64,000 nt of DNA from an uncultured Pelagibacteraceae bacterium (GTDB lineage: Bacteria; Pseudomonadota; Alphaproteobacteria; Pelagibacterales; AG-422-B15). Each line of letters opens with the position of its first letter. The stretch's first letter is position 1. The stretch lies in assembly GCA_902619105.1 (NCBI GenBank), contig CACNCV010000002.1:108436-172435 (forward strand), read 5' to 3'. The translations under genes were made by a program, and so were the position numbers. The notes below the pieces were generated by a model. It saw nothing but the letters and a program-made list of their open reading frames with translations. It was not told where the DNA came from and searched no databases. This document shows positions 49,747 through 60,046 of this stretch, in pieces.

Positions 49747-50833
49747 TTATTTGATATTAGAGAAGATCAATTTATCAATTTCGCCGTCTAGGACTGCATC
49801 TGGATCACTGTCTTCATAATCACTTCTTAGGTCCTTTACCATCCTATATGGATGCAAAACATAAGACCTTATCTGATTACCCCAGCCAATATCAGATTTT
49901 TTATCCTCAGACGCTTTTTTTTCAGTCTCAATTTTTTGCATTTCCATTTCATATAATTTTGATTTTAAAAGGTTGATAGCTGTTGCCTTATTTTTGTGTT
50001 GAGATCGTTCATTTTGACATTGAACAACAATACCTGTGGGGATATGTGTTATTCTTATTGCGCTATCGGTCGTATTTACATGTTGACCACCAGCTCCTGA
50101 GGCTCTGAAAGTATCTATTCTCATATCTTTTTCGTGAAGATTAATTTCTATCGTTTCGTCAACATATGGTGATATCCATACTGATGAAAAACTTGTATGC
50201 CTTCTTGAATTAGAGTCAAATGGCGAAATTCTTACCAGTCGATGGATACCAGACTCTCTTTTTAAATAACCAAATGCATACTTTCCCTCTACTAAAACTG
50301 TGCATGATTTGATGCCCGCCTCCTCACCAAATGATTCATACACTATTTTAAATTGAAATTTTTTTCTTTCTGACCATCGCATGTACATTCTTTGCAACAT
50401 TTGTGCCCAATCCTGACTTTCAGTTCCACCGGCACCGGCATGAATTTCTAAATAGCAGCTATTTGCATCTGCTTCACCATTAAACTGCATTTGAAACTCA
50501 GATTTTTCGAGCTCACTTATAAGTTTATTTAAAATATCGTAACACTCAGTTATTGAGATTTGGTCAGCTTCATCACTTGCTAATTTAAAATACTCGGTTA
50601 CATCAATTATCTTATTTTCAAAATTATTAACTAAATTTATATTGTGCTCAAGTTCACTAATTTCGACCATGACTTTTTTTGCCTTTTCATTATCAGACCA
50701 AAATTCTTTTTTTTCGCTTAGGGTTTTTAGTTCAATTAGCTGTTTTTTTATAACATCTAAGTCAAAGATGACTCCTAATAAAATTTAGTTTTTTATTCGC
50801 TAAATCGACTAAAGTTGAAAAATCATTTTCCAT
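49747..50833 (-). CDS. prfB: Peptide chain release factor 2, joined by programmed +1 frameshift at the in-frame TGA (50764-50762)
   Basis: GGQHVNTTDSAIRITHIPTG GGQ domain; 0-frame MENDFSTLVDLANKKLNFIRSHL-TGA, then +1 frame DLDVIKKQLIELKTLSEKKEFWSDNEKAKKVMVEISELEHN; CTT-TGA-C slippery site with upstream AGGAG. Confidence 0.93.
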
Positions 50834-50834
50834 T

Positions 50835-53231
50835 TTAGTATATTAAATATTCCTCTATAATATCTTCTTCTATCTCTATTATTTGAAAACCTTGTGAGCC
50901 AACAAGAGTTTGATCATTTGTAGCGAGATTATCACTTTTAGTGAATGCCTCATAGACACTATTAATATCCTGCATGCCTTTAGCAACTGTACCTGTATCA
51001 TAATCGATTCTTACTAATTCTATACCTCTGGGAATTGTAAATGGCAATATAGGTTTGTCCTCATAATATTTTGATACAAATTCTCTAAAAATTGGAACTG
51101 CAATAGATGATCCTGTCTCTCTTTTTCCTAATGATTCTGGACTGTCAAATCCAGCGTAAACCCCTATGATTAATTCAGATGTAAAACCAACAAACCAGGC
51201 GTCAGTATTATTATTAGTTGTGCCGGTTTTTCCGGCAATCTCAATACCCTCTATTTTAGTTTTTCTACCAGTTCCCCTATCTACAGCTCCCTTTAGTATT
51301 GATACCATTTGATATGACTTTGCTTCATCAAATATTCTTTCAGATATATCATTTAAATTTGGCTCAGCATTTTCTTCTAGATAAGGCTCCCTGCAGTTAT
51401 CACACGTAGTGTAGCTTTCTAAATATATATTTTTTCCTCTTCTGTCTTGAATTCTATCTATTAAACTTGGTTTGACTTGTTTTCCACCATTAACAAATGA
51501 TGAATATCCTGAAGTAAGATTTATTAGAGATGTTTCGCCTGCACCTAAGGCCATTGATAAAACCTCTGGCATGTTATACATAATCCCAGCTCGCTCAGCT
51601 ATCTCTGCAATTTTATTCATTCCTAAATATTGAGCTATTCTGATAGTCATTAAGTTTCTTGAATTTTCAATTCCTTTTCTCAAAGTTGATGGTCCATAAA
51701 ATTTCTTTCCATAGTTTTCAGGTTTCCATTTTCCTAATTCTGCCCCTTGGTCTACTACAAATGGTGCGTCTAAAATTAAACTATTTGGCTGTAACCCATT
51801 TTCTAATGCAGACATATAAACAAATGGCTTAAAGGATGAACCGGGTTGTCTTTTAGCTTGGATTGCTCGATTAAACTTACTTAAATTAAAATCAAAGCCT
51901 CCAGATAAAGCAAATACTCTTCCCGTATAAGGATCCATAACAACTATTCCACCATTAATTTTTGGAACTTGTTCCAGATTGAAGGAACTTTTTTTATTTT
52001 GTGAAACATAAACTATGTCACCAACCCTTAATAAATCACTTACTTTGTTAACCTCAGGTCCAACATATCCGTTTGATAAACTTTTTCTTGCCCATTTAAA
52101 ATTTGTTAAAATTCCAGGTACTTTTTTTTTATTTGAAAGTACTTCGATGCTCGCTTTATTTTCTAATTCATCAATATTATTAATTTTAGCAATTAAAAAA
52201 TTGTAAGGTTTTTTCTGATCTAAGTATGTTAAGTGCCAGTCTTCATTTGAATTATTTGCTATTGGCCCCCTGTATCCATGTCTCTTATCATAATTTAAAA
52301 GACCATTTTTTAATGACTCGTCTGCGATAATTTGAATTTCAGTATTTAATGACGTTCGCACCGATAAGCCCCCATTATATAAATAATCTTCTCCGAAAAC
52401 TGATATTATTTCTTTTCTAATTTCTTCTAGATAATAGTCATTTGCAAATACTCTATTGTTATTTTTTAAATAAGTTTTTATGGGTATTTTTTTAAAAGAA
52501 TTTACTTCAAATTTATCAATATAATTATTAACAAACATTCTATCTAAAACCCAATTCCGTCTTTCGAATGATAATTCATAATTTTTATTTGGATTATATC
52601 TACTTGGAGCTTTTGGAAGCGCGGCTAAAAAAGCAACTTCAGGGATATTCAATTCACTTAATGATTTTTTAAAGTACCTATTTGAAGCTGCCGCAACTCC
52701 GTAGGTACCAGATCCTAAATAAATTTGATTTAAATACAATTCTAAGATTCGATCTTTAGAAAGTGTTCTTTCAATCTTTATTGCAAGTAATCCCTCTTTA
52801 ATTTTACGAGTAAAGCTTAATTCATCCGATAATAGAAAATTTTTTGCTACCTGCTGAGTAATTGTTGAAGCACCCTCAGGTCTTTTATTTGAAAATACAT
52901 TTAAGATATTCTTTAAAAAAGCCCGTGTAATACCCAACAGATCAACTCCAAAATGCTTATAAAAATTTTTATCCTCCGCTGAAATAAATGCATTCTTTAT
53001 ATTTTGTGGTATATCATCAATAGGTACGAATATTCTATACTCTCTTGAAAACTCTTTTACCAAATCACCATTTGATGCATGGATTCTTGTCATCACATTT
53101 GGCTTGTAATTTTGCAGACTTGAATCATCTGGAAGTTTACTGATAAAATATAAAACTGTTCCGGTTGTAAGTAGAATTAATAACAATCCAATATAACTTA
53201 AATATTTTACATATTTGATTATCAGACTCAT
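50835..53231 (-). CDS. Penicillin-binding protein 1A
   Basis: FISAEDKNFYKHFGVD, GASTITQQVAKNF, RQPGSSFKPFVY, AGKTGTTNNNTDAWFVGF. Confidence 0.94.
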   Translation of the reverse strand: MSLIIKYVKYLSYIGLLLILLTTGTVLYFISKLPDDSSLQNYKPNVMTRIHASNGDLVKEFSREYRIFVPIDDIPQNIKNAFISAEDKNFYKHFGVDLLGITRAFLKNILNVFSNKRPEGASTITQQVAKNFLLSDELSFTRKIKEGLLAIKIERTLSKDRILELYLNQIYLGSGTYGVAAASNRYFKKSLSELNIPEVAFLAALPKAPSRYNPNKNYELSFERRNWVLDRMFVNNYIDKFEVNSFKKIPIKTYLKNNNRVFANDYYLEEIRKEIISVFGEDYLYNGGLSVRTSLNTEIQIIADESLKNGLLNYDKRHGYRGPIANNSNEDWHLTYLDQKKPYNFLIAKINNIDELENKASIEVLSNKKKVPGILTNFKWARKSLSNGYVGPEVNKVSDLLRVGDIVYVSQNKKSSFNLEQVPKINGGIVVMDPYTGRVFALSGGFDFNLSKFNRAIQAKRQPGSSFKPFVYMSALENGLQPNSLILDAPFVVDQGAELGKWKPENYGKKFYGPSTLRKGIENSRNLMTIRIAQYLGMNKIAEIAERAGIMYNMPEVLSMALGAGETSLINLTSGYSSFVNGGKQVKPSLIDRIQDRRGKNIYLESYTTCDNCREPYLEENAEPNLNDISERIFDEAKSYQMVSILKGAVDRGTGRKTKIEGIEIAGKTGTTNNNTDAWFVGFTSELIIGVYAGFDSPESLGKRETGSSIAVPIFREFVSKYYEDKPILPFTIPRGIELVRIDYDTGTVAKGMQDINSVYEAFTKSDNLATNDQTLVGSQGFQIIEIEEDIIEEYLIY

Positions 53232-53412
53232 ACTAACTTCTTACAATTTATCAAAATTATGGCAATGGTTTGTCTCAAAAGGGCTTGATTTATAGGCTTA
53301 AATTAAAAGAAAATAATAAATATTGATTTTTACAATATCTAAATATATCAATGCAATCATATAGTTAGATAAATTTCATGATTTATAAAATATTCACACA
53401 CAAATATTCAGT

Positions 53413-53433
53413 GCCACAGTACGTGGCTTTTTC
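53413..53433 (+). promoter_or_regulatory. Small terminator-like hairpin in the rne leader
   Basis: GCCAC AGTAC GTGGC TTTTTC, about 20 nt upstream of rne ATG. Confidence 0.35.
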
Positions 53434-53451
53434 TTTGAAAGGTTTCTTTAA

Positions 53452-55299
53452 ATGTCACAAAAAATTATTATTGATGGCTCAGGCAAGAGTCAAACACAGG
53501 TCGCTCTTTTATCAGAACAAGGCTTGGAAGATTTTGAATTTGAGTCTGTTTCCAAGCAAAATCTAAAAGGAAATATATATCTTGGAAAGGTGTCAAGGAT
53601 TGAAGCTTCTTTACAGGCGGCATTTGTTGATATCGGATCAGAAAAAAATGGTTTCCTTGCATTTGGTGAAATTCATCCCAACTACTTTCAAATTCCCGTA
53701 GCTGATAGAGAAGCTTTAATTAAGGCTGAAGCTGAAATAGAAGAACAACATCTAAATGATGAAGAATTGAATATTAGTAATGAAAGTAATGATGCTCAAG
53801 ATAAAAATACTTTAGCTGAGATAGAAAATGAGATTGAAACAACTAATAATGATTTAGAAAAAAAGGAATTATCTGATAACGAGACAGATAGAAAAATCTT
53901 TAAACGAAAAAATAACTCTAATTTACGCAGGAAATTATATAGATCTTATAAAATACAGGAAGTTATAAAAACTGGACAATTAATTCTTGTACAGGTTGTT
54001 AAGGAAGAAAGAGGAAATAAGGGCGCAGCTATAACATCTTATATTTCTTTAGCTGGAAAATATTCAGTTTTAATGCCTAACTCGACTAAAACTAAAGGTA
54101 TCTCACGTAAAATATCAATTTCAGATGATAGAAAAAAATTAAAACAAATAATTGATGATTTAAAAATTCCATCGGAAATGGGGCTTATAATAAGAACTGC
54201 TGGCTTAAATAAAACAAAAAATGAAATAAAAAAAGATTACACCGTTCTCAATAAATTATGGGTACAAATCGTAAGTGAAACAAAAAAAGCAATTGCCCCA
54301 GCGTTGATTCATGAGGAAGGTAATCTTTTAAGAAGAGTGGTCAGAGATATTTATACAAAAGAAATGAAAGAAGTTCTTGTTCAAGGGAAAGAGGCATATC
54401 AAGAGACAAAAAAGTACATGTCACAAGTTTTACCTGGGTGCTCTAAATTTGTAAAACTTTACAAAAATAAAGTACCTATTTTTACAAAACATAATGTTGA
54501 AAAAGAAATTATTAAAATGTTTGATCCTGAAGTTAAACTAAAATCTGGCGGGTATATTGTTATAAATCCAACTGAAGCATTAGTTGCAATTGATGTTAAT
54601 TCAGGAGGAGCAACTAAAGAGAGGAACATCGAAAAAACTGCGTTAAAGACAAATCTTGAAGCAGCAATTGAAATTGCAAAACAAATAAAAATTAGAGACT
54701 TGTCAGGCTTAATCGTAATTGATTTCATTGATATGTACGAAATGAGAAATAATCGTCAAGTAGAGAAAAAAATGAAAGACCTTGTTAAGAAAGATAGAGC
54801 AAGAACGCAAGTGTCCAGAATAAGTCAATTCGGTCTTCTTGAAATGTCTAGGCAAAGATTGAGACAAAGTTTTATTGAATGGAAAACTGAACTAAGTCAT
54901 TCATCTATTGTACTTAAAATTTTATACCAAATTAAAGAAGCTATTAACAAAAAAACAAATAAGAATTTAATAATTAAAGTTAGTCCATTTATAAAAGAAT
55001 TTGCAATTAGAAATTTTAAGAATGAATTAGAAAGTATAGAAAAAATTAATAATTCTAAGTTCACGATAATTGAAGATCAAAATCTAGATCATGTTGACGT
55101 AATATTTGATGAATCTCCTAAAAAAGAAAAAGAAATAAAACCTACAAAAAAAAGTGCTGTCAAAAGAAAAAAAAATAAAGTTACACCTAAAAAAAAGTCC
55201 ATTTCTAAAAACACTAAAAAAAGTATAAATGAAATCGCAAATGAAAAAGTAACATTAAAAGTAATCAAAAATAAAAAATCTGGTTGGTGGCAAAAGTGA
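53452..55299 (+). CDS. rne: Ribonuclease E/G family protein
   Basis: GNIYLGKVSRIEASLQAAFVDIG S1 part, YIVINPTEALVAIDVNSGG, GLIVIDFIDM; C-term GWWQK. Confidence 0.93.
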   Translation: MSQKIIIDGSGKSQTQVALLSEQGLEDFEFESVSKQNLKGNIYLGKVSRIEASLQAAFVDIGSEKNGFLAFGEIHPNYFQIPVADREALIKAEAEIEEQHLNDEELNISNESNDAQDKNTLAEIENEIETTNNDLEKKELSDNETDRKIFKRKNNSNLRRKLYRSYKIQEVIKTGQLILVQVVKEERGNKGAAITSYISLAGKYSVLMPNSTKTKGISRKISISDDRKKLKQIIDDLKIPSEMGLIIRTAGLNKTKNEIKKDYTVLNKLWVQIVSETKKAIAPALIHEEGNLLRRVVRDIYTKEMKEVLVQGKEAYQETKKYMSQVLPGCSKFVKLYKNKVPIFTKHNVEKEIIKMFDPEVKLKSGGYIVINPTEALVAIDVNSGGATKERNIEKTALKTNLEAAIEIAKQIKIRDLSGLIVIDFIDMYEMRNNRQVEKKMKDLVKKDRARTQVSRISQFGLLEMSRQRLRQSFIEWKTELSHSSIVLKILYQIKEAINKKTNKNLIIKVSPFIKEFAIRNFKNELESIEKINNSKFTIIEDQNLDHVDVIFDESPKKEKEIKPTKKSAVKRKKNKVTPKKKSISKNTKKSINEIANEKVTLKVIKNKKSGWWQK

Positions 55300-55305
55300 C
55301 AAAAT

Positions 55306-56634
55306 ATGCGTTTTTTATCTCAAATAATAATACTTTTTAGCTGTTTTTCTTTGCCCTCAGCTGCACTAGAAATAATTAGGGATATTGAGCTTGAGCAATT
55401 TACTGGTGATGTTATTGCTGCCATTTCTGATACCAGTGAGATTAAACATGATGAGATAAACATCTATTTTATTAAAAGTGATCAAGTAAATGCATTTGTG
55501 ACTGGTGGAAAAAATATTTTTATAAATACAGAGCTAATTATCAAAGCTGAAGATTACAGAGAATATGCAGCGGTTTTAGCCCATGAACTAGCTCATATTA
55601 AAGGTGGACACATATTTAACACTTCAATTGAAATATCAAATTTAAGTGACAGAGCATTGCCTGTTTATTTATTAGGAATTATAGGGATTATGGCAGGGTC
55701 AGCGGAATCTGGATTAGCAGGAATTATGGTTGGCCAAGCGAGCATAAGTGATGGATTTGCATATTATTCCAGAACTCAAGAAGCTTCAGCTGATCAAGCG
55801 GCTGTCAAAATTCTATGTGAAAATGGAATTGATGCAAATTTTCTTATAAGTTTTTTAAATAAAATTGAACGAATCGAAGAGCTTTCAACAACTGAAAAAA
55901 TTAATTATAGATCTACTCACCCTCTGGTTAAAAACAGAATTACTTGGATAACCTCATCACTTAAAAATTATGCTCAATGTCAACACAAAATTGATGATCA
56001 GATGAATAAACGTTTTAATTTGCTTAAGGCAAAGCTACACGGTTTTACTCATAGTCATGATGAAACAAAGTCAATATATGACCTTAATAATGAAGTAGAC
56101 TTGTATGCAACAGCAGTTTCAAATTATTTTATAGGAAATCATTCTAAATCAATACATAATTTAGAAAAGCTTATTCATCTAGACCCAACAAATCCTTTTT
56201 ATAAAGAATTGATTGGTGAAATATATTTTGTAAATAATAAGCATGAAATTGCTACAAAGTATCAAAAAGAAGCTATTAAATACAATGAGCATGAGAGTGA
56301 TTTATATTATATGATGCTCGGAAACTACTTGTTAGCTTTCAATACCCAGAAAGAGACAACTGAGGCAATAAAATATCTAAAAAAATCAATACAAATAAAT
56401 CCAAAAAATGCCTATTCTTGGTATCTATTGGCAAGAGCATATTCTGATATTAATGAGATTTCACTAGCAAATTACGCAACTGCAGAAAGGTATTTTTTGA
56501 TAGGAGAACGGCCATTATCTTACGAATTTGCAACTAAAGCATTAGAAAATATCGATGAATATTCACCTGAGTGGTATCGTTCTCTAGATTTAATTAATAT
56601 TTTAGAGAAAGAAGTTATAATAAACAGGCAATAA
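55306..56634 (+). CDS. M48 family metalloprotease with TPR region (BepA-like), exported
   Basis: VLAHELAHIKGGH zinc motif; QEASADQAAV; C-terminal TPR-like repeats. Confidence 0.9.
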   Translation: MRFLSQIIILFSCFSLPSAALEIIRDIELEQFTGDVIAAISDTSEIKHDEINIYFIKSDQVNAFVTGGKNIFINTELIIKAEDYREYAAVLAHELAHIKGGHIFNTSIEISNLSDRALPVYLLGIIGIMAGSAESGLAGIMVGQASISDGFAYYSRTQEASADQAAVKILCENGIDANFLISFLNKIERIEELSTTEKINYRSTHPLVKNRITWITSSLKNYAQCQHKIDDQMNKRFNLLKAKLHGFTHSHDETKSIYDLNNEVDLYATAVSNYFIGNHSKSIHNLEKLIHLDPTNPFYKELIGEIYFVNNKHEIATKYQKEAIKYNEHESDLYYMMLGNYLLAFNTQKETTEAIKYLKKSIQINPKNAYSWYLLARAYSDINEISLANYATAERYFLIGERPLSYEFATKALENIDEYSPEWYRSLDLINILEKEVIINRQ

Positions 56635-56650
56635 ACAATATAATGTATCT

Positions 56651-57094
56651 ATGAGTAAAAAACTAATTCAGTTCATTGATGGCCCAAATCTAAATATGCT
56701 TGGAGAAAGAGAGCCTGAAATTTACGGATCTATGACTTTGGATGAAGTTCATAAGATTGTGAAGGGTCATATCGCCATAAACTATAAAGAAATTGATGTG
56801 AATTTTTTTCAATCTAATTCTGAAGGCGATATTGTAGACTGTATACAAAAATCAAAAAATACTGCATCTGGATTGATAATCAATGGAGGCGGCTTTTCGC
56901 ACACCTCAGTTGCAATATTAGATGCACTTTTAACAATAGAAATCCCAAAAATTGAAATCCATTTATCCAATTTATTTAGGAGAGAAGACTTTAGACATTA
57001 CTCATATATAAGTAAAGGGGTGCACGGAGTTATTTGCGGATTTGGGGCAAATAGCTATGTGCTTGCAGTTGAAGGAATGGTTAAACTAATATAA
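56651..57094 (+). CDS. aroQ: Type II 3-dehydroquinate dehydratase
   Basis: DGPNLNMLGEREPEIYGSMTL, FFQSNSEGDIVDCI, IEIHLSNLFRREDFRHYSYIS. Confidence 0.95.
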   Translation: MSKKLIQFIDGPNLNMLGEREPEIYGSMTLDEVHKIVKGHIAINYKEIDVNFFQSNSEGDIVDCIQKSKNTASGLIINGGGFSHTSVAILDALLTIEIPKIEIHLSNLFRREDFRHYSYISKGVHGVICGFGANSYVLAVEGMVKLI

Positions 57095-57106
57095 AAGGAT
57101 AATCTT

Positions 57107-57553
57107 ATGAGTGATAAGTCTAAAAAAAATATTGACCCAAAACCTATAAAAGATTTAGCAAAAATTCTTGAAGAATTAAATTTAACTGAAGTTTCATATT
57201 CAGATGGGGATTTTTCAGTAACAGTTGCAAAAGGCGCTCGCTTACAACCTGTTGATAGAGATACTCCGAATCAAAATAATTCAGAAATGCAAGTAAGTGA
57301 AGATGATTACAAAAACGATCCAAGAGTAATTAAATCACCAATGGTTGGAACTGTTTACCTTCAACCAGAACCAGGTGCTAGTAAATTTGTAAATATTGGT
57401 GACTCTGTTAAATCAGGTCAAACAATTCTTATTGTTGAAGCAATGAAAACAATGAATCCTATAGAATCTTCACTGCAAGGAAAAGTAATCAAAATTTTAG
57501 TTGAAAATGAGCAAGCTGTAGAATTTGGCCAACCGTTAATGCTCATAGGATAA
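57107..57553 (+). CDS. accB: Acetyl-CoA carboxylase biotin carboxyl carrier protein
   Basis: VKSGQTILIVEAMKTMNPIES biotinyl motif. Confidence 0.95.
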   Translation: MSDKSKKNIDPKPIKDLAKILEELNLTEVSYSDGDFSVTVAKGARLQPVDRDTPNQNNSEMQVSEDDYKNDPRVIKSPMVGTVYLQPEPGASKFVNIGDSVKSGQTILIVEAMKTMNPIESSLQGKVIKILVENEQAVEFGQPLMLIG

Positions 57554-58893
57554 TGTTTGATAAAGTACTTATTGCTAACCGAGGTGAAATTGCGGTTAGA
57601 ATAAATCGAGCCTGCCAAGAGCTTGGAATTTCAACTGTAGCTGTTCACAGTGAAGCAGATACTGAATCTATGCATGTCAGAATTGCCGATGAGAGTGTTT
57701 GCATAGGGCCTAACCCAGTTAATAAGAGCTATTTAAATGCACATGCCATAATTTCAGCGTGTGAAATTACAGGTGCTCAAGCAGTTCATCCAGGATATGG
57801 CTTTCTCTCTGAAAATGCTTCATTTGCCAAGATGCTGGAAGATCATAAATTGACTTTTATTGGACCAAAATACTCTCATATTGAAATGATGGGTGATAAA
57901 ATTGAGGCTAAAAGAATAATGAAAAAATTTGGCGTGCCAACAGTTCCAGGTTCTGAAGGTGAAGTCAAAAGTGAGTCTGATGCGCTGACAGCTAGTGATG
58001 AAATAGGATACCCTGTTTTACTCAAGGCTAGTGCTGGAGGTGGTGGCAGAGGAATGAAAATTGTTAATTCTAAAAAAGAATTAAAGGATGCATTACCAAT
58101 TATTAAACAGGAGGCGCTTTCTTTTTTTGGAAATGATTCAATATATATTGAAAAATTTATTGACTCACCTCGTCATATTGAAGTTCAGGTAATTTGTGAC
58201 ACTCATGGTAATTTTCTTCATTTGCATGAAAGAGACTGCTCTGTACAAAGACGTAATCAAAAAGTTGTCGAAGAAGCTCTTGCACCTAACATAGATGAGA
58301 AAAAAAAACAGAAACTATTTAAGACTTGCGTTGATGCAATGGAAAAGATGGGATATTTGGGATTAGGTACTCTCGAATTTTTATTCGACGGTAAGGAGTT
58401 TTATTTCATGGAAATGAATACAAGGCTTCAGGTAGAACACCCTATTACAGAAATGTTAACTCGAGTGGATCTCGTTAGAGAACAAATATGTGTTGCTCAC
58501 GGAGATAAAATTTTTACAAACCAAGAAAACATTAAACCACTAGGACATTCAATTGAATGTAGAATAAATGCAGAAAGCTCAAAAGATTTCAAGCCATCTG
58601 CAGGCAAAATAGAAATGTATCATCCTCCCGCAGGCAATGGAATTAGACTAGATACCTTTATTTATTCTGGTTATAAAGTTCCGCACTATTATGATAATTT
58701 ATTGGCTAAATTAATTTCTACTGGTAGAACAAGAAATCATGCAATTAAGCGCGCATTGAGGTCACTTAATGAAATTGTGATTGACGGAATAGATACTAAT
58801 ATTGAGCTTCATAAAAAAATACTGTCTTCTTCTGAGTTTAAGAATGGAGGGGTGGCTATAAATTGGTTAGAAAATAATATTGAGAAGCTATAG
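57553..58893 (+). CDS. accC: Acetyl-CoA carboxylase biotin carboxylase
   Basis: FDKVLIANRGEIAVRINRACQELGI, GFLSENA, MNTRLQVEHPITEM. Confidence 0.96.
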   Translation: MFDKVLIANRGEIAVRINRACQELGISTVAVHSEADTESMHVRIADESVCIGPNPVNKSYLNAHAIISACEITGAQAVHPGYGFLSENASFAKMLEDHKLTFIGPKYSHIEMMGDKIEAKRIMKKFGVPTVPGSEGEVKSESDALTASDEIGYPVLLKASAGGGGRGMKIVNSKKELKDALPIIKQEALSFFGNDSIYIEKFIDSPRHIEVQVICDTHGNFLHLHERDCSVQRRNQKVVEEALAPNIDEKKKQKLFKTCVDAMEKMGYLGLGTLEFLFDGKEFYFMEMNTRLQVEHPITEMLTRVDLVREQICVAHGDKIFTNQENIKPLGHSIECRINAESSKDFKPSAGKIEMYHPPAGNGIRLDTFIYSGYKVPHYYDNLLAKLISTGRTRNHAIKRALRSLNEIVIDGIDTNIELHKKILSSSEFKNGGVAINWLENNIEKL

Positions 58894-59400
58894 TTTATAG
58901 CAACCATTTACCCAGAGATCATATATAGGATGTTCCATTGATGATATTGATGGAAGTGATTTGATCATCCATCCATTAAATATTTTTTTCATCGTTTTCT
59001 CGATGTAAATATTCAAATATACAGCTGTTTCAGCTTTTTCTAATGGCTTGCTATTATAGCAATCAATCACATAAATTTTTAATTCCTCATAAAGATAGTT
59101 TTCTTTCAGTTTAATATTTATAGTTTTAACTTCTGCTGTAATTTTGTTTAATATGCTGACAGTAGCAAACGACTCTTCAAATTTTTTATTTTTATTCTTA
59201 ATAAAATCACTATCTTTTAAATCATTTTCAATATTTTGATTTAAAACTTCATCTTCATAAGTTGGTTCAAGTTCATTTAAATTTATCAATGGTAAATCTT
59301 CAATATTTTGAGCATAAAGGCTAGAGATCAATAATAAACTCAAAAATAATATATCAAATATTACTCTAATTTTTTGGACTCCATTTTTTATAATCATCAT
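58888..59400 (-). CDS. DUF2155 family exported protein (start approximate)
   Basis: FNGWMIKSLPSISSMEHPIYDLWVNGC conserved C-term; signal peptide; ORF-track start at 59454 overlaps the upstream gene deeply. Confidence 0.8.
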   Translation of the reverse strand: MMIIKNGVQKIRVIFDILFLSLLLISSLYAQNIEDLPLINLNELEPTYEDEVLNQNIENDLKDSDFIKNKNKKFEESFATVSILNKITAEVKTINIKLKENYLYEELKIYVIDCYNSKPLEKAETAVYLNIYIEKTMKKIFNGWMIKSLPSISSMEHPIYDLWVNGCYKL

Positions 59401-59734
59401 TTTTAGCAACTGACTGCTTTTCCTTTTTACTGTTTTCTGGATCATAGGCAGCATTAGTACCTGTTAAATTCGGCAAATGATCTATCTGCCATTCATGTTT
59501 TTTAAGTTCAGATGGTTTTGATAGTGAAGTGTATCTAAGCCAATTGTTCCATTCCGGGTTAACAAGGGTTGACTCAACTACATTGCTGTAAATAACCCAC
59601 CTCTTAGTATCTTTTTTATTTTTATAATATTTATTACCCTGATCATCAGCGCCGACCAAAACTCCATTAAAATAAGACCAAATTCTGGTACCAATGGTCT
59701 GCCCGTTCCACCAAGTAAATATCTCTCTAAACAT
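59366..59734 (-). CDS. NDUFA12-like NADH:ubiquinone oxidoreductase subunit
   Basis: FTWWNGQTIGTRIWSYFNGVLVGADDQGNKYY, RWVIYSNVVESTLVNPEWNNWLRYT. Confidence 0.9.
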   Translation of the reverse strand: MFREIFTWWNGQTIGTRIWSYFNGVLVGADDQGNKYYKNKKDTKRWVIYSNVVESTLVNPEWNNWLRYTSLSKPSELKKHEWQIDHLPNLTGTNAAYDPENSKKEKQSVAKNDDYKKWSPKN

Positions 59735-59850
59735 GATTATTTATGAATATTTAACCTTAAAATTAACAGTTTTTTCAACAATTAGTGAATTATCTTGAGT
59801 TGATAAAACACTGAAAATATTGACTTTTTTTAATTTTAATAACATTTTAT

Positions 59851-59897
59851 ATACCTTATATAGTAGTTTTCAATTTTTTTTACACAATATGTTGACT
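59851..59897. promoter_or_regulatory. Putative tandem NrdR boxes upstream of nrdJ
   Basis: Box A 59851-59866 ATACCTTATATAGTAG (weaker, 11/16 by my count) and box B 59882-59897 ACACAATATGTTGACT (13/16) vs ACACWATATATWGTGT; starts 31 bp apart. Confidence 0.5.
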
Positions 59898-60046
59898 TCA
59901 TTTTTCAAATAATAAATTATCAACAATCTAGAAAGTTACTCATTTAGCATTCTGGCACAATTTACGGTCGAGACCATTAAATTATTGATATTGGTTTTTT
60001 TTATAAGCTCGTCTGTTGCAATGATTATATTTTAGAAGGGAAAATA

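Noticed and set aside
59735-60046. Cobalamin riboswitch upstream of nrdJ
   Set aside because: No recognisable B12-box-like sequence and the region is too AT-rich for the conserved core; NrdR-like boxes explain it better.
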